A stretch of DNA of 64,000 nucleotides from Colwellia psychrerythraea (GTDB lineage Bacteria > Pseudomonadota > Gammaproteobacteria > Enterobacterales > Alteromonadaceae). The translations under genes and the position numbers were made by a program. The stretch spans positions 248,001-312,000 of the forward strand of contig NZ_JQEC01000011.1 in the NCBI RefSeq assembly GCF_000764185.1, read 5' to 3'. A model generated the notes under the pieces. That model searched no databases. It was not told where the DNA came from and saw only the letters and a list, made by a program, of their open reading frames with translations. This document shows, in pieces, positions 36,825-45,176 of this stretch (positions are counted from its first letter, which is position 1; each line of letters opens with the position of its first letter).

Positions 36825-39237
36825 GTAGCGGTACCGTCACCTGCAGTTGATAATTTTGTCCTTGCTGTAAGGTAGTTAATACATTGCCAGAGATAACTTG
36901 TTTATTGAGTAAAATTTCAATCGTACCTATCTCGCTGCTTTGCTCGATAGTGAAATCAATGATTGCTCGCCTAAATAGCCGTTGACCTGATAAATATTTC
37001 ATCGCTGTGGGCAATTTTGGTGCTATATGCAAACCACTGGCACAACCCTTTAAGCCACACAGCTCCTCAACTAAACAACGATATAACCAAGAGATAGTAC
37101 CGGTATTAAATAAATGACTCGAGCGACCGGCTTGTTTAGGGAATTGATGATAAGCACCGCGATAATAATTAGGCACATAAATTGGTAACTGCCCGGTTCT
37201 TTGGGAATTTTCAAGGGAGGGCAGCATTTTACTGAGCAAGTCAAAAGCTAAGTTATTTTGTCCCGCTTGATAAAGGGCGTAAATATAAAATATTGCCGCG
37301 TGATTATAGACAGAGCCATTTTCAGATACGCCTGGATGTTTTTGGGTAATACGACCAATATCTTCCACTATGGAGGTATAACTAGGCGCCAGCATCATCA
37401 CCCCTTGCGGTGTTGTTAACTGTTTTGATATTGCCGAAATCATAGCTATTTGTTGTTGCTCATTTGCCGCGCCACTGAGCATGGCCCAACTCTGTGGATT
37501 AAGAAATATTTTGCCCTCTGCCTCTTCATCAGTTCCAAAAACACGACCATCATCGGTAATGCCACGGGCAAACCACTGCCCATGCCACAAGTGTTCATTT
37601 ACCGCCTTATTAATGGCTTGGGCAGCAAAGCGATATTCATCATACTTTTGCCGGCTAATATTAATGTCGTATTCATTGCAAAGGTCACACCAACTAGTTA
37701 ATGCGTAGGCCGTTGCTAATGATAGCCAACTAGATACTCCTTTACCTTGATAACCAACCATATTCATCGGATCACACCAATCGCCTTGCTCTATAAAACT
37801 TAAACCGCGATGATCGGTGGCATTAATAAGGTAATCTAAAGCTAACTCTATATGGCAGGTAAAAGATTGAGCTTGCTCTGAATCGGCAAAAGTTATCATT
37901 TCACTGAGTAAATTGACATCAGCAGTTTCGTTTAAATAAACCGATAGGCAGATAGGTAACCAAACCCCATGATCAGCATGGGGCACCTGATTAATATATT
38001 TAAGCTCTGCGTCTTGATGCAGCAAAACCCCTTCTGGCATAGCACCGCTAATGGCTTGCTGTGATACCGCTAAGATATAAGCTCGCCGAGTGGTATCGCT
38101 ATCAATAAAAGCCATGCCCATATTATCTTGAATATAATTACGCGTTTGTGGGTCTGTACTTAAGCGATTAACATCGCCGTGATAAAACATCTGCCTTGGC
38201 AGCCAATGATTAACAAAATCATCAAAGCCATTATTTTCTTTACCATTAACACTGTTAATGGTTAAACAGGCTTTGCCTTGATTAAGGTAATCCCGATAAC
38301 ATTGCTCTGCTTGGCTTCTCTGCCTATGCCCCAAGTATTTTTCTTTAATTATCGCGATTTCGGCTTCATCTTTTGCCGGACCAAATAAAAATTGATAGGT
38401 TTTGCGCTCACTGGCTAATAACTGCTGCTGAAACTGCATTACTGCAACCGGAGTTTCATAACGTGCATCAACATTTTCTAAAAGCTCAGCTTGTAAGGCA
38501 CTGGGATTATGCAAGCCACCCTCGCCTTCAAAGACCTTTTGATTGGCATGCCACGCCGTAGGAACAGTATCACTAAGAAAGAAAGTTTTATCTTTTAACT
38601 GCTTATTTTTAAAGTAGTCTTCTACTTTTTGATAAGGGGTTACACTATTTCCCACAATGGCATTTAACGCTTCATCATAAGTAGCTGACTGATTCATCCA
38701 CGACATATAGCCAATAGTGAAATACGGGTAAACGCTAATATTTCTTAGCCGCTCAGTTAAGTTAAGCACCGAAAAAGACCAACATTCAACTAAATCATCT
38801 TTGGTTAAATTCACTTTGATATTTATCTGCAAGCCACTGTGTTCAATGGACCAAGCAATATCACTATTGCCAAGTTCAAAAGAGAACTTATCGAGTTCAA
38901 CCCGCATTGGTTCATAAGGTAATGAAATTATTTCGCCACTATCTTCATCTTTAAGGTAAAAAAATCGTCCAGGATGATGACTAAAATAACTATGCTCGGG
39001 TTGTATAAAACTTTTAGCTTCCATGTTCGGCGCGTAAGAGTATTTAGCGGGCTCAGGCTGCATAAACTGTGCATTAACATAACCACGACAATTAACTTGT
39101 ATGACCATGGCGCGGTTCCATAAAAAACCTGTCGCATTAGGCAATTCTGTAGGGCTGTTTAGTTTTATTTTACTATGACCATCAACAGCGTTACCTATAG
39201 AGAGTAAAGGCTGCTTAGCTAAAGGAGAATTAGGCAT
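36817..39237 (-). CDS. GH94 glycoside phosphorylase, probable cellobionic acid phosphorylase
   Basis: Cleaves a beta-glucosidic bond with phosphate, releasing alpha-glucose-1-phosphate. The 806-residue cytosolic protein has the GH94 order: N-terminal beta-sandwich (WNRAMVIQVN, HHPGRFFYLKDED), helical linker and (alpha/alpha)6 barrel with EQGDWCDPMNMVGYQGKG (Asp486 and Asp489, one being the general acid) and GRSSHLFNTGTISWLYR. The WCDPMN variant differs from the DWNDC of cellobiose phosphorylases and fits the cellobionate group as I recall it. Overlap with gluconokinase supports gluconate as second product. The start at 39237 has AGGAG six bases upstream and an 8-base overlap with the MFS gene; the frame is open 10 codons further. 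Cellobiose or laminaribiose remain possible substrates. Confidence 0.85.
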   Translation of the reverse strand: MPNSPLAKQPLLSIGNAVDGHSKIKLNSPTELPNATGFLWNRAMVIQVNCRGYVNAQFMQPEPAKYSYAPNMEAKSFIQPEHSYFSHHPGRFFYLKDEDSGEIISLPYEPMRVELDKFSFELGNSDIAWSIEHSGLQINIKVNLTKDDLVECWSFSVLNLTERLRNISVYPYFTIGYMSWMNQSATYDEALNAIVGNSVTPYQKVEDYFKNKQLKDKTFFLSDTVPTAWHANQKVFEGEGGLHNPSALQAELLENVDARYETPVAVMQFQQQLLASERKTYQFLFGPAKDEAEIAIIKEKYLGHRQRSQAEQCYRDYLNQGKACLTINSVNGKENNGFDDFVNHWLPRQMFYHGDVNRLSTDPQTRNYIQDNMGMAFIDSDTTRRAYILAVSQQAISGAMPEGVLLHQDAELKYINQVPHADHGVWLPICLSVYLNETADVNLLSEMITFADSEQAQSFTCHIELALDYLINATDHRGLSFIEQGDWCDPMNMVGYQGKGVSSWLSLATAYALTSWCDLCNEYDINISRQKYDEYRFAAQAINKAVNEHLWHGQWFARGITDDGRVFGTDEEAEGKIFLNPQSWAMLSGAANEQQQIAMISAISKQLTTPQGVMMLAPSYTSIVEDIGRITQKHPGVSENGSVYNHAAIFYIYALYQAGQNNLAFDLLSKMLPSLENSQRTGQLPIYVPNYYRGAYHQFPKQAGRSSHLFNTGTISWLYRCLVEELCGLKGCASGLHIAPKLPTAMKYLSGQRLFRRAIIDFTIEQSSEIGTIEILLNKQVISGNVLTTLQQGQNYQLQVTVPLHE

Positions 39238-40705
39238 TAACGGCTCCTGTTTGCTCATCAGTATCATTAGGGTTTTCTTGCTTGGTTGGGTTTTGCAGTG
39301 CGATTTCTTCCCGTGCTTTTATTTCCTGAGTAAGTAATTCACCTTGCAACTTTTTCAACTGCTGATCATCTAACGGATAAAAATAAATAACTGGCACTGC
39401 AATGGCGGCAAAAATAGCCGGAAGCAAGGTCATTAATAACACTATACCTTGCTCCGATGCACCAGTTTGCACCTGGTTGGCAATATAACCTAAAGAAGCC
39501 AGCGTCCAGCCAATCATAGCGCCCGCAAGGGCACCACCCAATTTTTGTGCAAATGCTGCAGCTGAAAATATCATCGCTGTGGCCCGTCTGCCAGTACGCC
39601 ATTGCGAGAAATCGGCGGTGTCGGCATACATAGAAAAAACTAACGGTGATTTTGGCCCCAATGCTAAACCAATTAGTATTTGCAGGACAAACATCAAAGT
39701 AATGTTGTCCTTTGGCACAAAGTAGAAAATGAGTGATAGCGCTGCGACAATAGTCATTAATATCATCAACAAGCGGCGCTTATCAATGAACTTGGTCAAT
39801 AAAGGCGTAGACGCTGCGCCAACGGCTAAAGCAATCATGTAGGCCATAGCAAAGCTGCCAATTAAATCTGGACGTTCAACATAATATTTAAAATAGAAAG
39901 TTCCGCTGCTGCCTCTTAATGAGATAGTCATCATGATGATAAGTGCTAGGACAAAAAGAATCTTCCAAGGTTTATTCTGGGTTAAATCTTTTAAATCTTG
40001 TAATACCGGTGTTTTTTGCTGTGCTGGCGGCGATATACGCTCAGTGGTAGACAAGAAAGTTATTACAAAGAGTACCGCAGCAACTAAACCATAAGTAAGC
40101 ATAGTAAGTTGCCAACCAAGTGCTTCATCACCCTGCCCTAAGTAATTTACTAACTCAGGCGTCATATAAGCAACAAGACTACCACCTGAAAAAGCGCCAA
40201 TAAAGCGAAAGCTGGTTAAGGTTGTTCTTTGCTGACTGTCACCCGTAACCACACCGAGTAAGGCACCGTAGGGCACATTTATAAAGGTGTACGCCAACAT
40301 CATAAAGATGTAAGAGCCATAAGCCCAAATCAGTTTATTGCCATCACTGACATCAGGCACGGTAAAAGTAAGTACCCCTGCGGCAATCATAGGGATAATA
40401 CCCCAGAGTAAATAGGGCCTGAATTTACCAAAACGGGTATTAGTTCTATCAGCAATTGCACCCATAAGTGGGTCAGAGAAGGCATCAATAAGTCGAGTCA
40501 CCAGCATCATGGTACCGACGGCGGCCGCTGAAAGACCAAAAACATCGGTATAAAAGATAAAGAGAAATACATCAAAGACACGCCAATAAAAGTTTGAGGC
40601 AACATCGCCGCAGGCATAACCTACTTTTTCGCCTAAGCTCAGGGCAGAATTCGGGCCAGAGTTTAGGCCTAAATTCTGTTGATGCTGTTTTATATTTTTT
40701 ATCAT
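39230..40705 (-). CDS. GPH-family sugar:cation symporter
   Basis: A 12-helix inner-membrane carrier of 491 residues in the glycoside-pentoside-hexuronide family. Hallmarks are GEKVGYACGDVASNFYW at the first helix, RLIDAFSDPLMGAIADRTNTRFGKFRPYLLW after helix two (the family's main signature, given here in two parts: DPLMGAIADRT and GKFRPY) and a long central loop. I start at the ATG at 40705; a GTG at 40741 is possible but would add only hydrophobic residues. It is the first gene of the operon with GH94, gntK and the CBM9-like gene, so it probably imports the GH94 substrate. The promoter carries a LacI-type operator. Confidence 0.9.
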   Translation of the reverse strand: MIKNIKQHQQNLGLNSGPNSALSLGEKVGYACGDVASNFYWRVFDVFLFIFYTDVFGLSAAAVGTMMLVTRLIDAFSDPLMGAIADRTNTRFGKFRPYLLWGIIPMIAAGVLTFTVPDVSDGNKLIWAYGSYIFMMLAYTFINVPYGALLGVVTGDSQQRTTLTSFRFIGAFSGGSLVAYMTPELVNYLGQGDEALGWQLTMLTYGLVAAVLFVITFLSTTERISPPAQQKTPVLQDLKDLTQNKPWKILFVLALIIMMTISLRGSSGTFYFKYYVERPDLIGSFAMAYMIALAVGAASTPLLTKFIDKRRLLMILMTIVAALSLIFYFVPKDNITLMFVLQILIGLALGPKSPLVFSMYADTADFSQWRTGRRATAMIFSAAAFAQKLGGALAGAMIGWTLASLGYIANQVQTGASEQGIVLLMTLLPAIFAAIAVPVIYFYPLDDQQLKKLQGELLTQEIKAREEIALQNPTKQENPNDTDEQTGAVNA

Positions 40706-40796
40706 TATTAGGCTCACTGTTATTACCAAAATTACATTCACACGTGAAAAACACCAAGGTACTAATTACAATTTCATTAGCTTAGACGTCAATAAA

Positions 40797-40810
40797 TGTA
40801 AGCGCTTACA
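40797..40810. promoter_or_regulatory. LacI-type operator of the MFS-GH94-gntK operon
   Basis: Perfect TGTAAGCGCTTACA, adjoining the predicted -10 box of the leftward promoter. Confidence 0.85.
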
Positions 40811-40838
40811 AATATACTGGCATTTGTATTATTATCAA
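40811..40838 (-). promoter_or_regulatory. Promoter of the MFS-GH94-gntK operon
   Basis: On the minus strand TTGATA (40838-40833), 16-bp spacer, TATATT (40816-40811), with the operator starting at the next base downstream. Confidence 0.55.
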
Positions 40839-41007
40839 TGATAATTTTTAACATCTAATGGTAAAGCAATGTAACTCCCTTTTGTAACAGTAACTTACGA
40901 CAAACAAATAAAGCACGCACCTGTATGCTATTTGTACATTTAGTGTATAAACTTTAATTTACTTTGAAATATTTATTGACCTATTTTTGTTATTAACTTA
41001 CCGTCCA

Positions 41008-41021
41008 TGTAAGCGCTTACA
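41008..41021. promoter_or_regulatory. LacI-type operator upstream of the TonB receptor promoter
   Basis: Perfect TGTAAGCGCTTACA about 20 bp upstream of the predicted -35 box of the receptor gene. Confidence 0.85.
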
Positions 41022-41041
41022 TAGATACATTCAATTACAGC

Positions 41042-41069
41042 TTGTCATTTATTACCGATTTGTTATATT
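41042..41069 (+). promoter_or_regulatory. Promoter of the TonB receptor gene
   Basis: TTGTCA (41042-41047), 16-bp spacer, TATATT (41064-41069), lying between two LacI-type operators. Confidence 0.45.
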
Positions 41070-41083
41070 TTTCTGTATAAAAA

Positions 41084-41097
41084 TGTAAGCGCTTAAC
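41084..41097. promoter_or_regulatory. LacI-type operator, imperfect, downstream of the receptor promoter
   Basis: TGTAAGCGCTTAAC, 12 of 14 positions of the consensus, about 8 bp after the expected start site. Together with the copy at 41008 it could allow looping. Confidence 0.7.
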
Positions 41098-41142
41098 CAA
41101 TACATATAATTATAAAGTGATCCACTAAACTGGGGATATAAC

Positions 41143-44100
41143 ATGATTCAGAAAACATTTACTAAAACAAGAATTGCAACAAGCTTATCATTGATACTCG
41201 GGGCAACAGCGCTACCTGCAGTATCAGCAGAAGAAGTATCAGAAAAAGCAGACGTTGAAGTTATCGAAGTAACTGGTATGCGTTCAAGCATTAAAGAGTC
41301 AACACGTTTAAAGCGTGATGCTACGGGTGTCGTCGATGCCATCTCTGCTGAGGATATAGGTAAGTTCCCTGATACTAACTTAGCGGAATCTTTACAACGT
41401 ATCACAGGTGTTTCAATTGACCGTTCAAATGGTGAGGGTAGCCGAGTAACAGTTCGTGGATTTGGTCCTCAGTATAATATGGTTACCTTGAATGGCCGCC
41501 TTATGGCTTCATCTACTTTACCTGACGGTGGTGGCGCTTCTGATAACAGAGCTTTCGATTTCCAAAATCTTGCTTCTGATGCTGTTAAATCGGTAGAAAT
41601 ATACAAAACAGCTAATGCTGCTGCTGCAAGTGGCGGTATTGGTGCAACCATTAACATTAATACAGCTAAACCACTTGATAACCCAGGTTTTATTGCCAGC
41701 ATCGGTGGTAAAGCCATGATGGACACCTCCGTAAGAGATGGTGTTGGTGATTACAGTGACCAAGTAACACCTGAACTTTCTGGCTTATTAAGCTGGACGG
41801 ATGAAGATGAGATGTTTGGTGCTTCAATCACCGCTAGTTTCTCTCAACGTGATAGTAGCTCAACGTCTGCTAACATTGATCAATGGCGTAACGGTGTATA
41901 TGACGGTACTGTACCTGATATGGTGCCGGCTACCTCTCCTGGCGCTCCTACGCAATTAAATAATGCTCCAGGTATCGGTGAAGATTTTGCATTACCTTCA
42001 AGTATTTCTTACCGTTTATGGGATAGACAGCGTGAACGTACTAATGCGCAATTAACCTTGCAATATCGCCCTATAGAGACTATTACCGCGACTTTTGATT
42101 ATACCTATTCTAAGTTAGAGCAAGAGCAACAAGGTACTGAACTATCAATTTGGATGTCTGATTATAAAAGTGATATCACTTTTACTGATGGTTTAAACCC
42201 TTCACCTTTACACTATGCTGAGGATAAAAGAGAGCAAGCACCGCGTGATATTGCAACAAAACAAAAATATCGTAACTCAATCACCGAAGATGACGCTATT
42301 GGCTTGAACTTAGTTTGGGAAGTTAATGATGATTTAACCTTAGCCTTTGATTATAACGATTCTTCTTCTGAGTCGTCACCATTATCAAGCTATGGCAATG
42401 ATGTCACTTTCGGTATTGGTTCAAACATTTTAGCACAACAAGGTGGTTACTTCGGTACCTCTGGCCTTCCAGACATAATGGTTGGGTTTGATGATTGTGA
42501 CGCTCGCATTGGTTTAAACTGTAACAATGCATTTGACGTCAGCGATGTGGGTACCTCTATTTATCAAAAGTCACATGCTTACAATACCAATGATATTACT
42601 CAAATTCGTATCGACGGAACTTGGGCGTTTGAAGACGGTACAATCGATTTTGGTATTGAATCAAGAGAAATGGATAACCACTCAACTCAATCAAGTACTA
42701 ACCAATCCATGGGTGATTGGGGTGTAAACAACCCTGGTGAAATTCCTGCCTCGATGTTAGATGCTATTGATTTTAATGATTCATTAGACGATTACAAAGT
42801 AGCAGGTTGGACACAGGCATTCCGCGGCGACACTATAGCCCTAGCCGATTGGGCCGCGCCTGTGTATGGCTTAGATTTAGCACGTGATACAGCCCTTGCA
42901 ACTGACCGACGTATTCAAGAAGATGTTACTGCGGCTTACGTAAAAGCCTCTTACTCGGGTCACATCTCGGATCTGCCTTATAACGTCTCTGTAGGTCTAC
43001 GTTATGAAGATACTAAATCTACTTCAACGGCTAATATCGCTCAACCAACCGCGGTACGCTGGGTAAGCAATAATGACTTTACCGTAGATCAAGGCGCCTT
43101 TGTCGATGCTGAAATGCGTAGTGAGTCAAATTCTTATAGTCACTTTTTACCTAATATTGATTTTGATATTGACTTAACAGAGAGCGTGAAAGCACGTGCA
43201 TCATTTAGTCAAACCATTGCTCGGCCTACCTACGGCCAATTAAGTAATGCTGTAAGCATTACTGGCGGCCCTGGCGCACCAACAGTACTTAATGAACTAA
43301 ATGGCTCGGCAAGTAGTGGTAGAGCATCACTGGTACCATTAGAATCAACTAACATTGATATTTCAATGGAATGGTATTTTGCCGATACAAGTTATGTTTC
43401 TGCAGGTTATTTCAGAAAAGATGTTGATAAATTTATTGGTAATGCACCGGTTGTCAGTGATTATTATGGTTTAAGAGATCCAAGTGCCGGCCCAAGAGCT
43501 TTACAAGCGATTAATGATTTAAATGCCGCTGGTATTAACGTTAACGAAACAACCTTATTCTCACAAGTTGCGGCGACTCAGTTAGGTGAAACAATTTATG
43601 CTAACGGTCATACCGATAACGACTATGAAAAATTAGTAGATGTTTATGCTAACAGCGACGATCCATTAATGAATTTTTTATCACAATCACCCACGAACAA
43701 CAAAAGTGCGGTTATCGATGGTATGGAATTCGCGGTGCAGCATTTCTTTGGCGATAGTGGTTTTGGTTTTCAAGCGAACTATACCCTTGTTAATGGTGAT
43801 ATAGAGTTTGATTTAACAGCTACGGATACCCAGTTTGCTTTACTTGGTTTAAGTGACACGGCTAACTTGGTGTTGTTATACGAAATGGAAGACTTCTCAG
43901 CACGTATTGCTTATAACTGGCGTGATGAATTCTTGAACAATGCGGCAGTTTATTCAAATGAGCCTGAGTTTACTGAAGAGTATTCACAAATTGATTTCAG
44001 TGTTGGTTATCAAGTGACCGAGCAGTTCTCAATGTCATTCGCAGGTATTAACATTACTGGTGAAGACCCGCGTAAACATGGTCGAACAGCTAACCAGCTT

Positions 44101-44157
44101 ACTTATGCCGAAGAATGGGATGCACGTTATGAATTAGGCCTTCGTTACACTTTCTAA
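41143..44157 (+). CDS. TonB-dependent receptor
   Basis: A 1004-residue outer-membrane receptor for energised uptake of sugars. Signal peptide 1-29 (ends PAVSAEE), then a short TonB-box-like stretch (VEVIEVTGM), the plug domain (about 50-170: DIGKFPDTNLAESLQRITGV, GSRVTVRGFGPQYNMVTLNG) and a 22-strand barrel ending in the aromatic residue of LGLRYTF, as outer-membrane proteins do. The plug pattern IGKFPDxNLAESLQRIxGVxI is that of carbohydrate receptors common in Alteromonadales and Caulobacter. It is flanked by operators and followed by SapC and halogenase-like genes. Ligand by context: a beta-gluco-oligosaccharide. Confidence 0.95.
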   Translation: MIQKTFTKTRIATSLSLILGATALPAVSAEEVSEKADVEVIEVTGMRSSIKESTRLKRDATGVVDAISAEDIGKFPDTNLAESLQRITGVSIDRSNGEGSRVTVRGFGPQYNMVTLNGRLMASSTLPDGGGASDNRAFDFQNLASDAVKSVEIYKTANAAAASGGIGATININTAKPLDNPGFIASIGGKAMMDTSVRDGVGDYSDQVTPELSGLLSWTDEDEMFGASITASFSQRDSSSTSANIDQWRNGVYDGTVPDMVPATSPGAPTQLNNAPGIGEDFALPSSISYRLWDRQRERTNAQLTLQYRPIETITATFDYTYSKLEQEQQGTELSIWMSDYKSDITFTDGLNPSPLHYAEDKREQAPRDIATKQKYRNSITEDDAIGLNLVWEVNDDLTLAFDYNDSSSESSPLSSYGNDVTFGIGSNILAQQGGYFGTSGLPDIMVGFDDCDARIGLNCNNAFDVSDVGTSIYQKSHAYNTNDITQIRIDGTWAFEDGTIDFGIESREMDNHSTQSSTNQSMGDWGVNNPGEIPASMLDAIDFNDSLDDYKVAGWTQAFRGDTIALADWAAPVYGLDLARDTALATDRRIQEDVTAAYVKASYSGHISDLPYNVSVGLRYEDTKSTSTANIAQPTAVRWVSNNDFTVDQGAFVDAEMRSESNSYSHFLPNIDFDIDLTESVKARASFSQTIARPTYGQLSNAVSITGGPGAPTVLNELNGSASSGRASLVPLESTNIDISMEWYFADTSYVSAGYFRKDVDKFIGNAPVVSDYYGLRDPSAGPRALQAINDLNAAGINVNETTLFSQVAATQLGETIYANGHTDNDYEKLVDVYANSDDPLMNFLSQSPTNNKSAVIDGMEFAVQHFFGDSGFGFQANYTLVNGDIEFDLTATDTQFALLGLSDTANLVLLYEMEDFSARIAYNWRDEFLNNAAVYSNEPEFTEEYSQIDFSVGYQVTEQFSMSFAGINITGEDPRKHGRTANQLTYAEEWDARYELGLRYTF

Positions 44158-44212
44158 GTTATACGAGATCAGTTTTTAACGAATAACTAAAAATTAAGCG
44201 TTACCGATTAAT

Positions 44213-44242
44213 AAGCCGCTAAGCCTAAAAATTTGGCGGTTT
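44213..44242 (+). terminator. Probable terminator after the TonB receptor gene
   Basis: AAGCCGC (44213-44219) pairs with GCGGTTT (44236-44242) with one wobble pair, then a T-rich tract. Confidence 0.5.
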
Positions 44243-44299
44243 ATTTTTATTTAGTATATAAATACTCAGCTCCTAGAAGAACAAGAAAAAGCTAAATGA

Positions 44300-44342
44300 T
44301 TTTTTATAAAGTGATCTTTCTGCCAGATCCTTTTATAAAAAA
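44300..44342. repeat. Strong hairpin upstream of sapC
   Basis: Eighteen-base arms with two mismatches: the left reads TTTTTTATAAAGTGATCT (44300-44317), the right 44325-44342, with a 7-nt loop. It lies 80 bp before the SapC start and may be a second terminator or part of the sapC leader. Confidence 0.5.
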
Positions 44343-44422
44343 TTACTTAAAACTGTTAAAACTAGTGCTATCTAAAATAAATAAAAACCTTTATTAAGTA
44401 ACATTCATCTATAGGATTTTCC

Positions 44423-45139
44423 ATGGCTAATCACGACATTCTCGATAATAAAAACCACAAATACATTAAAGTTATCACCCATTTTGACGATGAATTTTCA
44501 GAAAACATTAACAGTGCCTTGATATTCCCTAACGAAATTAAAGCAGCACAACGTGACTACCCTATTCTATTTATTAAAAACCCTGAAACAGGTCAATTTC
44601 AAAGTGTGGTATTACTTGGTTTAGTTGCTGGTGAGAACCAATATATTAATAACGGTTGGCAAGCCAGCTATATCCCGGCGATGATTAAAAAAGGCCCTTT
44701 CATTATTGGTTTTGAAGAAAAAGAAGAAAACGGCGAAAATGTTAGACAGCCAATAGTCGCCATTGATATGGACAACCCTCGAGTAAACAAAAAAAGTGGT
44801 GAGCCAATATTTTTAGAAGATGGTCAGGCTAGTCCTTACCTCCAGCAAGTAAACCAATCATTAAAAACACTGCATGAAGGTTCACAACTAAACCAAGAAA
44901 TGTTGGCCGCTTTCTTGAAAAATGATTTAATTGAACCTGTTGCTTTAAATATTGAATTAAACAATGGTGAAAAAATTTCTCTGCAAGGCAATTATACCCT
45001 AAACGAAGAAAAGCTTTCCCAGCTTAGTGGTGATGCCCTGACTGAACTGCATAGCTCTGGCCTGTTAAGAGTAGCCTATTTCATTACTGCCTCTTTGGAC
45101 AATATTCAACGCTTAGTCGATTTAAAAAATAAGCAATAG
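44423..45139 (+). CDS. SapC-family protein
   Basis: A 238-residue soluble protein of the SapC family, named after a Campylobacter surface-array gene neighbour; the biochemical role is unknown. Conserved-looking features are IFPNEIKAAQRDYPILFIKN near the N-terminus, VVLLGLVAGENQYINNGWQA and the C-terminal LNNGEKISLQGNYTLNEEKL with LVDLKNK. In marine and freshwater bacteria SapC genes recur beside TonB receptors and tryptophan-halogenase-like genes, exactly the order here. It has no signal peptide. It lies 37 bp before the halogenase-like gene and is probably co-transcribed with it. Confidence 0.85.
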   Translation: MANHDILDNKNHKYIKVITHFDDEFSENINSALIFPNEIKAAQRDYPILFIKNPETGQFQSVVLLGLVAGENQYINNGWQASYIPAMIKKGPFIIGFEEKEENGENVRQPIVAIDMDNPRVNKKSGEPIFLEDGQASPYLQQVNQSLKTLHEGSQLNQEMLAAFLKNDLIEPVALNIELNNGEKISLQGNYTLNEEKLSQLSGDALTELHSSGLLRVAYFITASLDNIQRLVDLKNKQ

Positions 45140-45176
45140 TTTGCCTGTTAATGACAACCCATGTTTTGAGGTTTAA

